Assembly (NCBI RefSeq): GCF_000380085.1
Contig: NZ_KB904547.1
Coordinates: forward strand, 1-36,520
Direction of reading: 5' to 3'
Source of the DNA: Streptococcus merionis DSM 19192
Lineage (GTDB): Bacteria; Bacillota; Bacilli; Lactobacillales; Streptococcaceae
DNA length: 36,520 nucleotides
Both the position numbers and the translations under genes were made by a program. This document shows, in pieces, positions 1-7,198 of this stretch. How positions within the stretch are numbered: the stretch's first letter is position 1; the number at the start of each line of letters is the position of its first letter. The notes under the pieces are model-generated. The model worked only from the letters and a program-made list of their open reading frames with translations. It did not search any database and was not told the DNA's origin.

Positions 1-95
1 GGGCAGTTTTGAAGTACCATATAACAGAGCTGTTAAGAAAACTCTCTAGCATTTCCGAATGTTTTGAAGACTATTTTAAAACTTAATGACTATAA
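1..95 (+). mobile_element. 3' end of an IS630-family insertion sequence (transposase C-terminus)
   Basis: The reading frame from base 3 to the TAA at 84-86 encodes the last 27 residues of a DDE transposase, ending in ECFEDYFKT. It is cut by the window edge. The same bases occur in reverse complement at 36231-36520, where more of the protein is present and identifies it as IS630/DDE_3 type. Identity between the copies runs to about base 95 and then stops, which fixes the element's outer end just after GACTATAA. IS630 elements insert at TA, and the terminal TATA fits that. Confidence 0.85.
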
Positions 96-213
96 TTGTA
101 GAAATAAGAAAGATTATCAAAATCGCAATGTTGTATTGTGGTGCTCCTTCTCTTTGAATCTTTTCAGGAAAGAGACTGCTCGAAATTGATTATGAACGAA
201 AAAGACTTCTATC

Positions 214-249
214 GTAACCGCCCAATAACGAGGTATATTGGGCGGTTAC
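214..249. repeat. Perfect 14-bp inverted repeat (hairpin)
   Basis: GTAACCGCCCAATA at 214-227 is the exact reverse complement of 236-249, with an 8-base loop. No T run follows on either strand, so it is not a classical intrinsic terminator. A near copy of the left arm plus loop lies alone at 9333-9351. It may be an IS end or small repeat remnant. The rest of 96-296 shows no gene. Confidence 0.75.
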
Positions 250-296
250 AATTTACTTAAGATAACTTTTCAGTATTTTTTTGAAAGTTTTTGTTA

Positions 297-325
297 TTTA
301 CTTCAATACAAAAAGCGCTTACAAT
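297..325 (+). promoter_or_regulatory. Promoter of the fructose-type PTS operon with overlapping cre site
   Basis: TTTACT (297-302), a 17-base spacer and TACAAT (320-325) form a plausible sigma-A promoter 54 bases before the first gene. A CcpA site fits at 309-324: AARCG is AAGCG, followed by NWWWCAW as CTTACAA. The first three consensus positions do not match. The cre overlaps the -10, so CcpA binding should repress. Seen: the motifs. Inferred: the function. Confidence 0.55.
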
Positions 326-378
326 AGAAAGTGTAAATGAGATAGCTATTGAATTTATATTTAGGAGGTGTCTTGTTA

Positions 379-1788
379 ATGCCAACAAATAGACAAATAA
401 AACTTTTAGAGTTGCTTAAACAAGATAATTCTTATCAATCTATTAGTAGTCTAGCAAAAAAATTAGGTTATTCGGAAAGAACATTATATTCCGATATAAA
501 ATTTTTAAGAGATACTGGAATAAAAATACTAACCAAAAGGGGTGAAGGGATTAAGCTAGATAATGATGATTATAATGATAAGTATGAAGTAATAAATCCT
601 ATTTTATTAAGAAGAGTAGAAATTATGGAACAGCTACTTTTGAAAAATAAAATTATAACTCTAAAACAGCTTTCTGAAAAATATTTTGTCAGTCAAAGTT
701 CTGTCAAATATGATTTGAAACAAATTGAAAAAATATTGTCAAATGGCATTGAGTTTAGGTTTTATAGTGACCATAATGGAACGAGAGTTCGTCCTAAAAA
801 TCTTAACCAAAAGATTTCTCTTCTTTTTAATTTTAATCAGTATGTTATGGAACATGCATCGGAATTAGAAAAAAAAGAGGAGAATAATGATATTGATATT
901 TTAACTCACTATTATTCAGAAAATATTGTTCGTGTTTGCAAAAATGTGCTTTATACTTTTATTAAAAAAAATATTATGACTATACCAGATATCTACACTG
1001 AAAACTTCCTTAGTATATTCATTTCTTTTGTTAGTCAATTAATTGAAGGAAAGCATTTTAGAGAAGGGAGGGATATATTTGAAAAACATCAACATTCTTT
1101 CTATGTAAGTAATGCAGTTACTCTTTTACATAATACTTCTAGTAGATTATCATTTGATTATACCAATGGAGATGTAGAGTTTTTGTCACAGATGCTTTTA
1201 AACTACAAGTTTGAGCAATTTCCTACAGAGCAGATTGATGATGGAGTTGTTATCAAATTAATTGAAAAAGTTTCCAATTCCTTAGATGTTGACTTTTTGA
1301 AAGATAAACAATTAATTGAACAGCTAAAAATTCATATACCAGCAATGCTTTATCGTTTAAAGTTGCATACACCTGTAAAAAATCCTTTTACAGAGCAAAT
1401 AAAACTTGAATTTTCTATTACTTATAATGTTTTATGGATAGTTATGGAAGACTTTAGTCAGGAAATTGGAATAACGTTTAATGAGGATGAAATAGCTTTT
1501 TTAACAATATATTTTCAGTTATCTCTCGAAAAAATTGGACAGAGTAGAAAAATCTTAATTGTGTGTCAAATGGGGATAATAACTTCAGAATTATTAATTA
1601 CCAGAATCAAAAATATTTTACCTTCATTAGATGAAATTAAGGTGGCCTCAGTTTACGAATTAGATGAACTAAATATTTCGACATATGATCTTATTTTGAC
1701 TACATTAAAGACAAATAGTAACGCTGAAAATGTTTATTACATCTCACCTTTTGCGTCAAATGAAGTTTTACTATCTCTTTTGAACTGA
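379..1788 (+). CDS. BglG/LicR-type PTS-responsive transcription regulator (HTH, PRD and EIIB-like domains), probably truncated by an in-frame stop
   Basis: The product is 469 aa. I chose ATG 379 because AGGAGGTG at 363-370 sits 8 bases upstream; an upstream TTG at 349 lies before that site. An N-terminal HTH (residues about 1-45, DeoR/HTH_11-like) is followed by a second helix-turn-helix (about 80-120). Two PRD-like regions follow (about 175-400), the second with the KLHTPVKNPF motif; the usual later PRD2 histidine appears to be Tyr in FLTIYF. A C-terminal EIIB-like domain has CQMGIITSELL with the phosphorylatable-type Cys. In this family an EIIA domain normally follows. Here TGA at 1786-1788 ends the frame and an EIIA domain continues in the same frame at 1810. 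It probably activates the PTS genes downstream. Whether the shortened protein is active is unknown. Confidence 0.85.
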   Translation: MPTNRQIKLLELLKQDNSYQSISSLAKKLGYSERTLYSDIKFLRDTGIKILTKRGEGIKLDNDDYNDKYEVINPILLRRVEIMEQLLLKNKIITLKQLSEKYFVSQSSVKYDLKQIEKILSNGIEFRFYSDHNGTRVRPKNLNQKISLLFNFNQYVMEHASELEKKEENNDIDILTHYYSENIVRVCKNVLYTFIKKNIMTIPDIYTENFLSIFISFVSQLIEGKHFREGRDIFEKHQHSFYVSNAVTLLHNTSSRLSFDYTNGDVEFLSQMLLNYKFEQFPTEQIDDGVVIKLIEKVSNSLDVDFLKDKQLIEQLKIHIPAMLYRLKLHTPVKNPFTEQIKLEFSITYNVLWIVMEDFSQEIGITFNEDEIAFLTIYFQLSLEKIGQSRKILIVCQMGIITSELLITRIKNILPSLDEIKVASVYELDELNISTYDLILTTLKTNSNAENVYYISPFASNEVLLSLLN

Positions 1789-1809
1789 CCTCAAGTAAAA
1801 GTTGATTAT

Positions 1810-2259
1810 ATGCGATTTCGTAGCTCTAGTCAAAAGAACTTTCCAATATACTATCCTATGTTAAATCAACATTTCAATTCAAAAGAGGATTTATTAGTTG
1901 AAACGAGCAAAAAGTTGGAAGACGAAGGTTTTGTCACAAATAAGTTCTCTGAAAGCTTACTGGAGCGTGAGCGATTAGGGAGTACAGAGTTTCCATTAGG
2001 TGTAGCGATTCCTCATGGGAAACCGAGTTTTGTTAATAAAACGTTTGTGGCAGTGATTACGCTTATAACAAAAATTAAATGGTACGAAAGTTTTGTAGAT
2101 ACTATATTTTTGGTAGGCATTGCAAAAAAAGATATGGAATGGACTAGAGAGATAGTATCCAATATCTATCGTTTTATCAATGACAAAGAAGAATTAAAAA
2201 AATTAAAAAACAAAAAAAGTAATAAGGAGGTTGTCAAGATACTTTATGGTAAAAACTAA
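1810..2259 (+). CDS. EIIA (fructose/mannitol type) domain, probably the detached C-terminus of the upstream regulator
   Basis: This 149-aa frame is a PTS EIIA-fru domain with the signature GVAIPHGKP; His69 is the expected phosphorylation site. It lies exactly in frame with the regulator: after the TGA at 1786-1788 seven sense codons lead to ATG 1810, and I see no ribosome binding site for that ATG. The first residues look like an interdomain linker rather than a normal EIIA start. Regulators of the LicR/MtlR class end in EIIB plus EIIA, and a joined product of about 626 aa would be a normal size. I infer that this was one gene, now split by a nonsense codon, unless it is translated by readthrough or reinitiation. 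The alternative is a genuine separate EIIA. It overlaps the next gene. Confidence 0.7.
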   Translation: MRFRSSSQKNFPIYYPMLNQHFNSKEDLLVETSKKLEDEGFVTNKFSESLLERERLGSTEFPLGVAIPHGKPSFVNKTFVAVITLITKIKWYESFVDTIFLVGIAKKDMEWTREIVSNIYRFINDKEELKKLKNKKSNKEVVKILYGKN

Positions 2260-2704
2260 TATTATCACCTCTGATTTAATATTTTTAGATGAAAATTTAG
2301 TAAATAAAACTGAGATTATTCACCGGATTGCAAAGAAAGCTAAAGATATTAACTATCTTAGCGATGAAAATGCTTTTGTTGACTCAGTCATGAAGCGAGA
2401 GGAGGAGGTTCCAACCGCAATAGGACATGGAATAGCTATTCCGCATGGTAAAACAGATATTGTTAAAAATCCGTTCATTGCTTTCTTTAGAAGTAAAAAT
2501 AAATTTAAATGGACAGAAGGTTTTGAGGAAGAAGTGCAGCTTATTTTTCAAGTAGGAGTACCTGAAACAGGTACAGAAAAACTACACCTAAAATTTATTT
2601 CTGAAGTAAGTAAAAAATTACTACATGAGGATTTTAGAAATCAATTATTAACAACTAAAGATGCTAATAAAGTATTTGAGCTGTTAAATTCAATTAAGGT
2701 ATAA
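2246..2704 (+). CDS. PTS system fructose-type EIIA component
   Basis: The 152-aa product carries HGIAIPHGKT, with His67 as the phosphate acceptor that takes phosphate from HPr and passes it to EIIB. It matches the whole length of a stand-alone EIIA-fru domain. The start is uncertain: AAGGAGG at 2224-2230 is 15 bases before ATG 2246 and only 0 to 1 base before an in-frame TTG at 2231. I prefer ATG 2246 because it gives a normal EIIA N-terminus. It overlaps the preceding EIIA frame by 14 bases. The IIB and IIC genes follow at once, making this the transport EIIA and the upstream one the regulatory domain. Substrate is not evident. Confidence 0.88.
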   Translation: MVKTNIITSDLIFLDENLVNKTEIIHRIAKKAKDINYLSDENAFVDSVMKREEEVPTAIGHGIAIPHGKTDIVKNPFIAFFRSKNKFKWTEGFEEEVQLIFQVGVPETGTEKLHLKFISEVSKKLLHEDFRNQLLTTKDANKVFELLNSIKV

Positions 2705-2725
2705 ACAAATATAAGGAGTCAGAAT

Positions 2726-3043
2726 ATGAAAATTGTAGCAGTTACAGCGTGTCCAACAGGGATTGCTCATACTTATATGGCTCAAGAAGCTATTGAAAAA
2801 GAATGTGAAAAAAGAGGGTATGACTATCAAGTTGAAACACAGGGAGGCATGGGAATTGAAAATGAATTGGAACAAGATACTGTAGATATTGCTGATGTGG
2901 TTATCTTAGCTATTGCAGTAGAGATTGAAGGAGCTGACCGATTCGAGGAAAAAGAAGAAGCGGGTCTAGTTCTAAATATTGACCCTGGTGAGGTAATTAA
3001 AAATCCTAGTAAAGTTTTGGATGAGGCAATCACTTTGATTTAG
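2726..3043 (+). CDS. PTS system fructose-type EIIB component
   Basis: This 105-aa cytoplasmic protein is a complete PTS EIIB-fru domain. VTACPTGIAHTYMA near the N-terminus is the family signature, with Cys9 as the phosphocysteine that hands phosphate to the incoming sugar. AAGGAG lies 8 bases before ATG 2726. The stop at 3041-3043 overlaps the ribosome binding site of the IIC gene, so the two are translationally tight. As a stand-alone subunit it resembles split fructose/mannose-like systems rather than the fused FruA. Substrate could be fructose, tagatose, sorbose or another ketose; the sequence alone does not say. Confidence 0.93.
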   Translation: MKIVAVTACPTGIAHTYMAQEAIEKECEKRGYDYQVETQGGMGIENELEQDTVDIADVVILAIAVEIEGADRFEEKEEAGLVLNIDPGEVIKNPSKVLDEAITLI

Positions 3044-3053
3044 GAGAAAAGAT

Positions 3054-4115
3054 ATGGTTAAAAAGAAACAAATTATTTGGAAAGAAATTCAAAAAGCCTT
3101 TAATACCGGTGTTTCATACATGCTTCCATCAGTAGTTGTAGGTGGTGTATTTCTAGCAATTGCACTTGCAACTGGTACACCTACTGATTCGGGGATGGAA
3201 ATAACCAATCAGTTTATGAAAGATTTGAATGATTTAGGTAGTGCAGGTTTTGCAATGATGATACCACTTTTGGCGGGGTACATTGCGTATTCAATTGCAG
3301 GAAAACCAGCTCTTGCCCCTGGTATGATCCTAGGTTATGTTGCTAATAATACCATTGGTTCAGCACAAGTAAAGACTGGTTTTCTTGGTGCAATGCTACT
3401 TGGGGTACTAACTGGCTATTTTGTTAAATGGACCAAAAACTGGAAAGTCCCTGCTACGGTAAAAGCACTAATGCCTATCTTGATTGTGCCAATTATTACA
3501 ACATTTGTTTTGGGAGTTCTGTACGTATATGTTATTTCTGTACCAATTGGTGCGGTTATGGACTGGTTAGTTGATATACTTAGTAATCTACAAGGTGGAA
3601 GTGCAATCTTACTTGGACTTATTATTGGTGCGATGACTGCGGTTGATATGGGGGGACCTATTAATAAAACAGCAACAGCTTTTACGCTAGCCTTGATGGC
3701 AGAAGGTGTTTATTCGCCAAATGGTGCTCACCGCATTGCAGTCGCCATTCCTCCGTTAGCCGTAGCCACCTCAACATTCATTGATCGTAAAAAATATACT
3801 AAGGAAGATCAAGATTTAGGTATTTCTGCATTCTTTATGGGACTAATTGGTATTACTGAAGGAGCCATTCCTTTTGCGGTAAAAGACATGAAGCGAGTTT
3901 TACCAGCTATTATCATAGGTAGTGCAGTCGGTGGAGCGATTGGTATGGCTAATGGTGTCGAGGCGTTGGTACCACATGGTGGATTAATTATTCTACCAGT
4001 TGTTAATGGTAAATTATGGTATTGTATTTCAATGTTAATTGGCACGTTGGTATCAGTTGTTATTATACATTTTACTAAACCTAATCTTAATAATGATAAT
4101 GAACTATCTAAATAA
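3054..4115 (+). CDS. PTS system fructose-type EIIC permease
   Basis: A 353-aa multi-spanning membrane protein of the PTS fructose EIIC family. It begins with the conserved stretch TGVSYMLPSVVVGG, has VDMGGPINK in the middle and GITEGAIPFA later, the substrate-site motifs of FruA-type EIIC. AGGAG at 3043-3047 overlaps the end of the IIB gene. Together the A, B and C genes form a complete fructose-family enzyme II that would import and phosphorylate a ketose. A cre site lies between this gene and the next, so the following gene may have its own promoter. No terminator is obvious after the stop. Confidence 0.93.
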   Translation: MVKKKQIIWKEIQKAFNTGVSYMLPSVVVGGVFLAIALATGTPTDSGMEITNQFMKDLNDLGSAGFAMMIPLLAGYIAYSIAGKPALAPGMILGYVANNTIGSAQVKTGFLGAMLLGVLTGYFVKWTKNWKVPATVKALMPILIVPIITTFVLGVLYVYVISVPIGAVMDWLVDILSNLQGGSAILLGLIIGAMTAVDMGGPINKTATAFTLALMAEGVYSPNGAHRIAVAIPPLAVATSTFIDRKKYTKEDQDLGISAFFMGLIGITEGAIPFAVKDMKRVLPAIIIGSAVGGAIGMANGVEALVPHGGLIILPVVNGKLWYCISMLIGTLVSVVIIHFTKPNLNNDNELSK

Positions 4116-4120
4116 TTACC

Positions 4121-4136
4121 ATCAAAACGCTTACAA
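4121..4136 (+). promoter_or_regulatory. cre site (CcpA) before the KbaZ-like gene
   Basis: The bases ATCAAAACGCTTACAA match the cre consensus WTGNAARCGNWWWCAW at every position except one (C for G at position 3). It lies 36 bases before ATG 4172 and just after the IIC stop. Its position suggests either CcpA roadblock of operon transcripts or repression of an internal promoter; no clear -35/-10 pair is visible. Confidence 0.65.
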
Positions 4137-4171
4137 AACTTTAAATAAATTTGCTTAAAGGAGAAACTATT

Positions 4172-5446
4172 ATGATTAAACTTCCAATTAAAACAGCTGT
4201 TCAAGGACTTTTAGATTTACAAAAAACAGGAGAATCTGCTACTATTTTAGGTATTGGTCCTATGTCGAAAAACTGTGTTCAAGCAGCATTAGAACTATCA
4301 CAAGAAGATGACTATCCTGTAATGTTCATCGCAAGCCGTAATCAAGTTGATTTGGATGAACTAGGAGGTGGTTATGTTCAAGGTTGGAATCAATTTACCT
4401 TTGCACAAGCTGTAAAAGAAGTTGCCGAAGAAATTCACTATGACAATCTTTATTATCTCTGTCGTGACCATGGCGGTCCATGGCAACGTGATAAGGAACG
4501 CAACGATCATTTACCGACGGAAGAAGCAATGGAACTAGGTCGCCAATCATATGTTGGTGATATTGAAGCGGGTTTTGACTTGTTGATGATTGATCCAACT
4601 AAAGATCCATTTGAAATTGGTAAAGTCATTCCACTAGACACTGTTTTAGAGCGTACAGTTGACTTAATTGATTTCTGTGAAAAGGAACGTAAGACACGCT
4701 ATTTACCAGAAATTGGATACGAAGTCGGAACAGAAGAAACCAACGGTGGTCTAACATCAACTGAAACCTATGAAACATTTATTAAACGACTTAAAGTTGA
4801 ACTCGATAAAAGAGGCTTGCCAATGCCAACGTTCATCGTAGGTCAAACAGGTACATTGACACGTAAAACTGAACAAGTTGGTCACTTTAACTTCAAAAAT
4901 GCTTATGATTTAGCACAAATGGCTAAGAAATATGGTGTAGGGCTAAAAGAGCATAATGGTGATTATCTTGATGATGTAACTCTGCTTGAACATGTTCCAT
5001 CATCAATCACAGCAACAAATGTGGCTCCACAATATGGAACAGAAGAAACACGTGCTTATTTGAATTTAGCAAAAGTAGAGGCAAAACTTGTAGAATACGG
5101 TCTTGTAAAAGAAGCATCTAAGATCTCTGAAACACTACTTGTAAAAGCGATTGAAAGTGAGCGTTGGAGAAAATGGATGGTTGGAGATCAAGTGAACCTA
5201 ACCGTCGAAGAAATTTTAAATGGTGATATAACTTTACAAGAAGAAATTTTGGATATTGCTGGTCACTATACATTTAACGATGATGAGGTTAAGACTGAAA
5301 TTGAAAAGCTTTATGCAAATTTGTCTGCATATAACATTGATGGTAAACGTTATGTTATCAACCATATTAAACGTCCAATTCGTGACTATGCTGAATGTTA
5401 CAATTTAAAAGGTGTTACGACACGTATTAAAAATATTCTTAAGTAA
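4172..5446 (+). CDS. GatZ/KbaZ-family protein (tagatose-bisphosphate aldolase subunit-like; possible sugar-phosphate epimerase)
   Basis: The product is 424 aa from ATG 4172 (AAAGGAG 8 bases upstream; the frame also opens at a TTG at 4151, before that site). It matches the full length of the GatZ/KbaZ family (Pfam Tagatose_6_P_K) with CRDHGGPW at 98-104 and KEHNGDYLDD later, both with potential metal-binding His/Asp residues. In E. coli, GatZ and KbaZ support the class II aldolases GatY/KbaY and are called non-catalytic, but no GatY/KbaY gene and no tagatose-6-phosphate kinase lies in this window. Other members of this fold family have been reported as 4-epimerases on ketohexoses or their phosphates. 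Next to a ketose PTS, an epimerase role on the PTS product (for example tagatose 6-phosphate to fructose 6-phosphate) is attractive but inferred. The family is secure, the reaction is not. Confidence 0.88.
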   Translation: MIKLPIKTAVQGLLDLQKTGESATILGIGPMSKNCVQAALELSQEDDYPVMFIASRNQVDLDELGGGYVQGWNQFTFAQAVKEVAEEIHYDNLYYLCRDHGGPWQRDKERNDHLPTEEAMELGRQSYVGDIEAGFDLLMIDPTKDPFEIGKVIPLDTVLERTVDLIDFCEKERKTRYLPEIGYEVGTEETNGGLTSTETYETFIKRLKVELDKRGLPMPTFIVGQTGTLTRKTEQVGHFNFKNAYDLAQMAKKYGVGLKEHNGDYLDDVTLLEHVPSSITATNVAPQYGTEETRAYLNLAKVEAKLVEYGLVKEASKISETLLVKAIESERWRKWMVGDQVNLTVEEILNGDITLQEEILDIAGHYTFNDDEVKTEIEKLYANLSAYNIDGKRYVINHIKRPIRDYAECYNLKGVTTRIKNILK

Positions 5447-5572
5447 TATATAAATAGTTCATTGGCGCTAAAGCGTCTAATGACCTGTGCTAAGTTGGCA
5501 CGGCCAACAAGTCTTACTTCTAACTATTGCGTCTTGCTAGTAAATCTAAAAATATAGGAGATTGGGATTACT

Positions 5573-5631
5573 TTTTATACGTAATCTTCAACGGTTACAT
5601 GTTTTGGGGATGTGAGGGAAGCCATCATGGT
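5573..5631. repeat. Dispersed repeat, copy A
   Basis: Twenty-nine bases (5573-5601, TTTTATACGTAATC...) match 18841-18869 exactly, and after a diverged stretch AGCCATCATGGT also matches. A third, inverted and decayed copy is at about 18450-18502. The repeat sits directly before the transaldolase-like pseudogene. The remaining bases of 5447-5666 hold only short weak inverted repeats and no gene. Confidence 0.7.
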
Positions 5632-5666
5632 GGTCTGTCCCAGCCTCAATAGTAAGTGGTGATACA

Positions 5667-6312
5667 ATGAAATTTTCTTAGATACAGCTGATGTTTCGGC
5701 AATTAAAACGATTAATAAACTAGGCGTCGTGGACGGTGTGAGGACAAATCAACGATTATTTCATGTGAAGGTCGTGATTTTGGGACAGTTATTAAGGAAT
5801 TTTGCCAGATTGTTGATGTTTCCGTTTCAGCAGAAGTTACGGGTGTAACAACTGAAGAAATGATTGTCGAAGCGCATGATATTGCCAAATGGGGATAGTA
5901 TTGTGGTCAAAATTCCGATGACGATGAAAGGTTTGAAAGCTGTCAATGTGCTTTCAAAAGAACATATCAAAATCAATGTCACTCTCATTTTCATGCTATC
6001 TCAAGGTCTCATGGTTACCAAAGCTGGTGCAACTTTTATTAGTCCTTTTGTCGAACGCTTGGGAGATATCGGAACAGATGATTATCATTTGATTTCAGAT
6101 TTGTGAGGACTCATTGATTTTTATGGCTTTGATACGGAAATCATTGCAGCAAGTATTCGTAGTATAGTTCATGTTGAGACTGTTACGAAACGAGATGCTC
6201 ACATTGCGACGATTCCAGATACTGTTTTTGAGAAAATGGCCAAGCCCCCTTTGACAATAAGTGGTATTCTCAATTTCTGAAAGACTGGGAAGTATTTAAA
6301 CGTCCCAAATAA
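5667..6312 (+). pseudogene. Transaldolase / fructose-6-phosphate aldolase-like pseudogene (TalC/FSA family)
   Basis: Stitching frames together gives an almost complete small transaldolase: an [17 protein letters not shown] start, VVKIPMTM with the expected Schiff-base Lys near base 5910, [15 protein letters not shown] and EIIAASIRS. The gene is broken in several places: single-base losses near 5676 (just after the ATG), near 5751 (AATCAACG), near 5890 (TGGGGATAG) and near 6246, plus an in-frame TGA at 6104-6106. Only a central piece (5864-6106) remains open. Intact relatives of about 214 aa transfer or cleave dihydroxyacetone units of fructose 6-phosphate. Its place between the KbaZ-like gene and transketolase suggests the original operon paired transaldolase with transketolase for a pentose/ketose pathway. 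The amount of damage means it is long dead or the assembly is poor here. Confidence 0.85.
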
Positions 6313-6340
6313 TATTTGAGTAGGATAATTATAAATAGTA

Positions 6341-6375
6341 TTGGGAGTATTAGATTTAGTCTATTTGCTCCCTTT
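6341..6375 (+). terminator. Weak terminator-like hairpin
   Basis: GGGAG (6343-6347) pairs with CTCCC (6368-6372), and an inner TAGA/TCTA pair adds stability; TTTATTT follows. The stem is short. It would end transcripts from the pseudogene before the HAD gene. Confidence 0.35.
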
Positions 6376-6399
6376 ATTTACAAGAAGGATAAATAATTT

Positions 6400-7116
6400 A
6401 TGGACAAAGCTATATTTTTTGATATTGATGATACACTTTACGACCAGTTAATTCCTTTTCAAAAAGCTTTTGAGAAAAACTTTAATTATGATGATATTGA
6501 TGTAGCAGAGTTATATAAATTAAGCAGGGAATTGAGTGACTCGGTCTTTGAACTATCGGAATCTGGAAAATTATCAATGAGAGAAATGCAAATTTTTAGA
6601 ATTAAGGAAGCCTTAAAACGTTTGGGACACTATATTTCTGATGATGTTGCAATGATATTTCAAGAAGATTATTCAGATTTTCAAAAAGAGTGCTCATTGC
6701 CTAGCTTATTGTCAGAATTATTTTATTGGTTAATTGAAAATGATATTAAAGTAGGAATAATAACTAATGGTCCAAGTGAACATCAAAGGCAAAAAATTCA
6801 GCAATTACGTTTAGAGAAATGGATATCAGATGAACATATTTTTATTTCTTCCGAGCTTAATACAGCAAAACCAGACTTAAGGATATTTGATATAGCAAGA
6901 GAAAAGATGTCTCCAAAACTATTACCCAAAAATTGCTACTATGTTGGAGATTCTTATGCTAATGATATTGTTGGCGCAAAAAAGGCTAGTTGGAGTACAA
7001 TTTGGTATAGTCGAAGATGCTCTACAATACCTAATAGTATTTTGAAACCAGATTATATTGTTAAGAATGATAGTGAGCTGTATCAAATAATCATAAAGCT
7101 TTTTCAAAGTGATTGA
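6400..7116 (+). CDS. HAD-superfamily (subclass IA) phosphatase
   Basis: The 238-aa protein has all HAD motifs: FFDIDDTLYD with Asp8 (nucleophile) and Asp10, IITNGPS as motif II, KPD as motif III Lys, and YYVGDSYANDIVGAKKA as motif IV. The long helical cap between motifs I and II is typical of subclass IA, as in YjjG/YfnB-like nucleotidases and small-sugar phosphatases. It is very AT-rich compared with transketolase next door. AGAAGG lies 10 bases before ATG 6400. Substrate unknown; removing phosphate from a side-product sugar phosphate or a non-canonical nucleotide are both possible. Confidence 0.88.
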   Translation: MDKAIFFDIDDTLYDQLIPFQKAFEKNFNYDDIDVAELYKLSRELSDSVFELSESGKLSMREMQIFRIKEALKRLGHYISDDVAMIFQEDYSDFQKECSLPSLLSELFYWLIENDIKVGIITNGPSEHQRQKIQQLRLEKWISDEHIFISSELNTAKPDLRIFDIAREKMSPKLLPKNCYYVGDSYANDIVGAKKASWSTIWYSRRCSTIPNSILKPDYIVKNDSELYQIIIKLFQSD

Positions 7117-7198
7117 ATCCCCTTATTTTTGCTAGTGTTTATATTTGTATTATATAGTATTGAGAAAATTAATTTGTTTTTATAGAAAGGTTTCACTC

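Noticed and set aside
214..249. Hairpin as the terminator of the left IS
   Set aside because: No T run on either side; described as an inverted repeat only.
349..378. TTG start for the PRD regulator
   Set aside because: The ribosome binding site lies after it; ATG 379 has the right spacing.
1786..1788. TGA as a selenocysteine codon
   Set aside because: Streptococci are not known to make selenoproteins, no SECIS-like stem is evident, and the position is an interdomain linker.
7145..7198. Longer transketolase N-terminus
   Set aside because: It lacks a ribosome binding site and family similarity; ATG 7199 fits.
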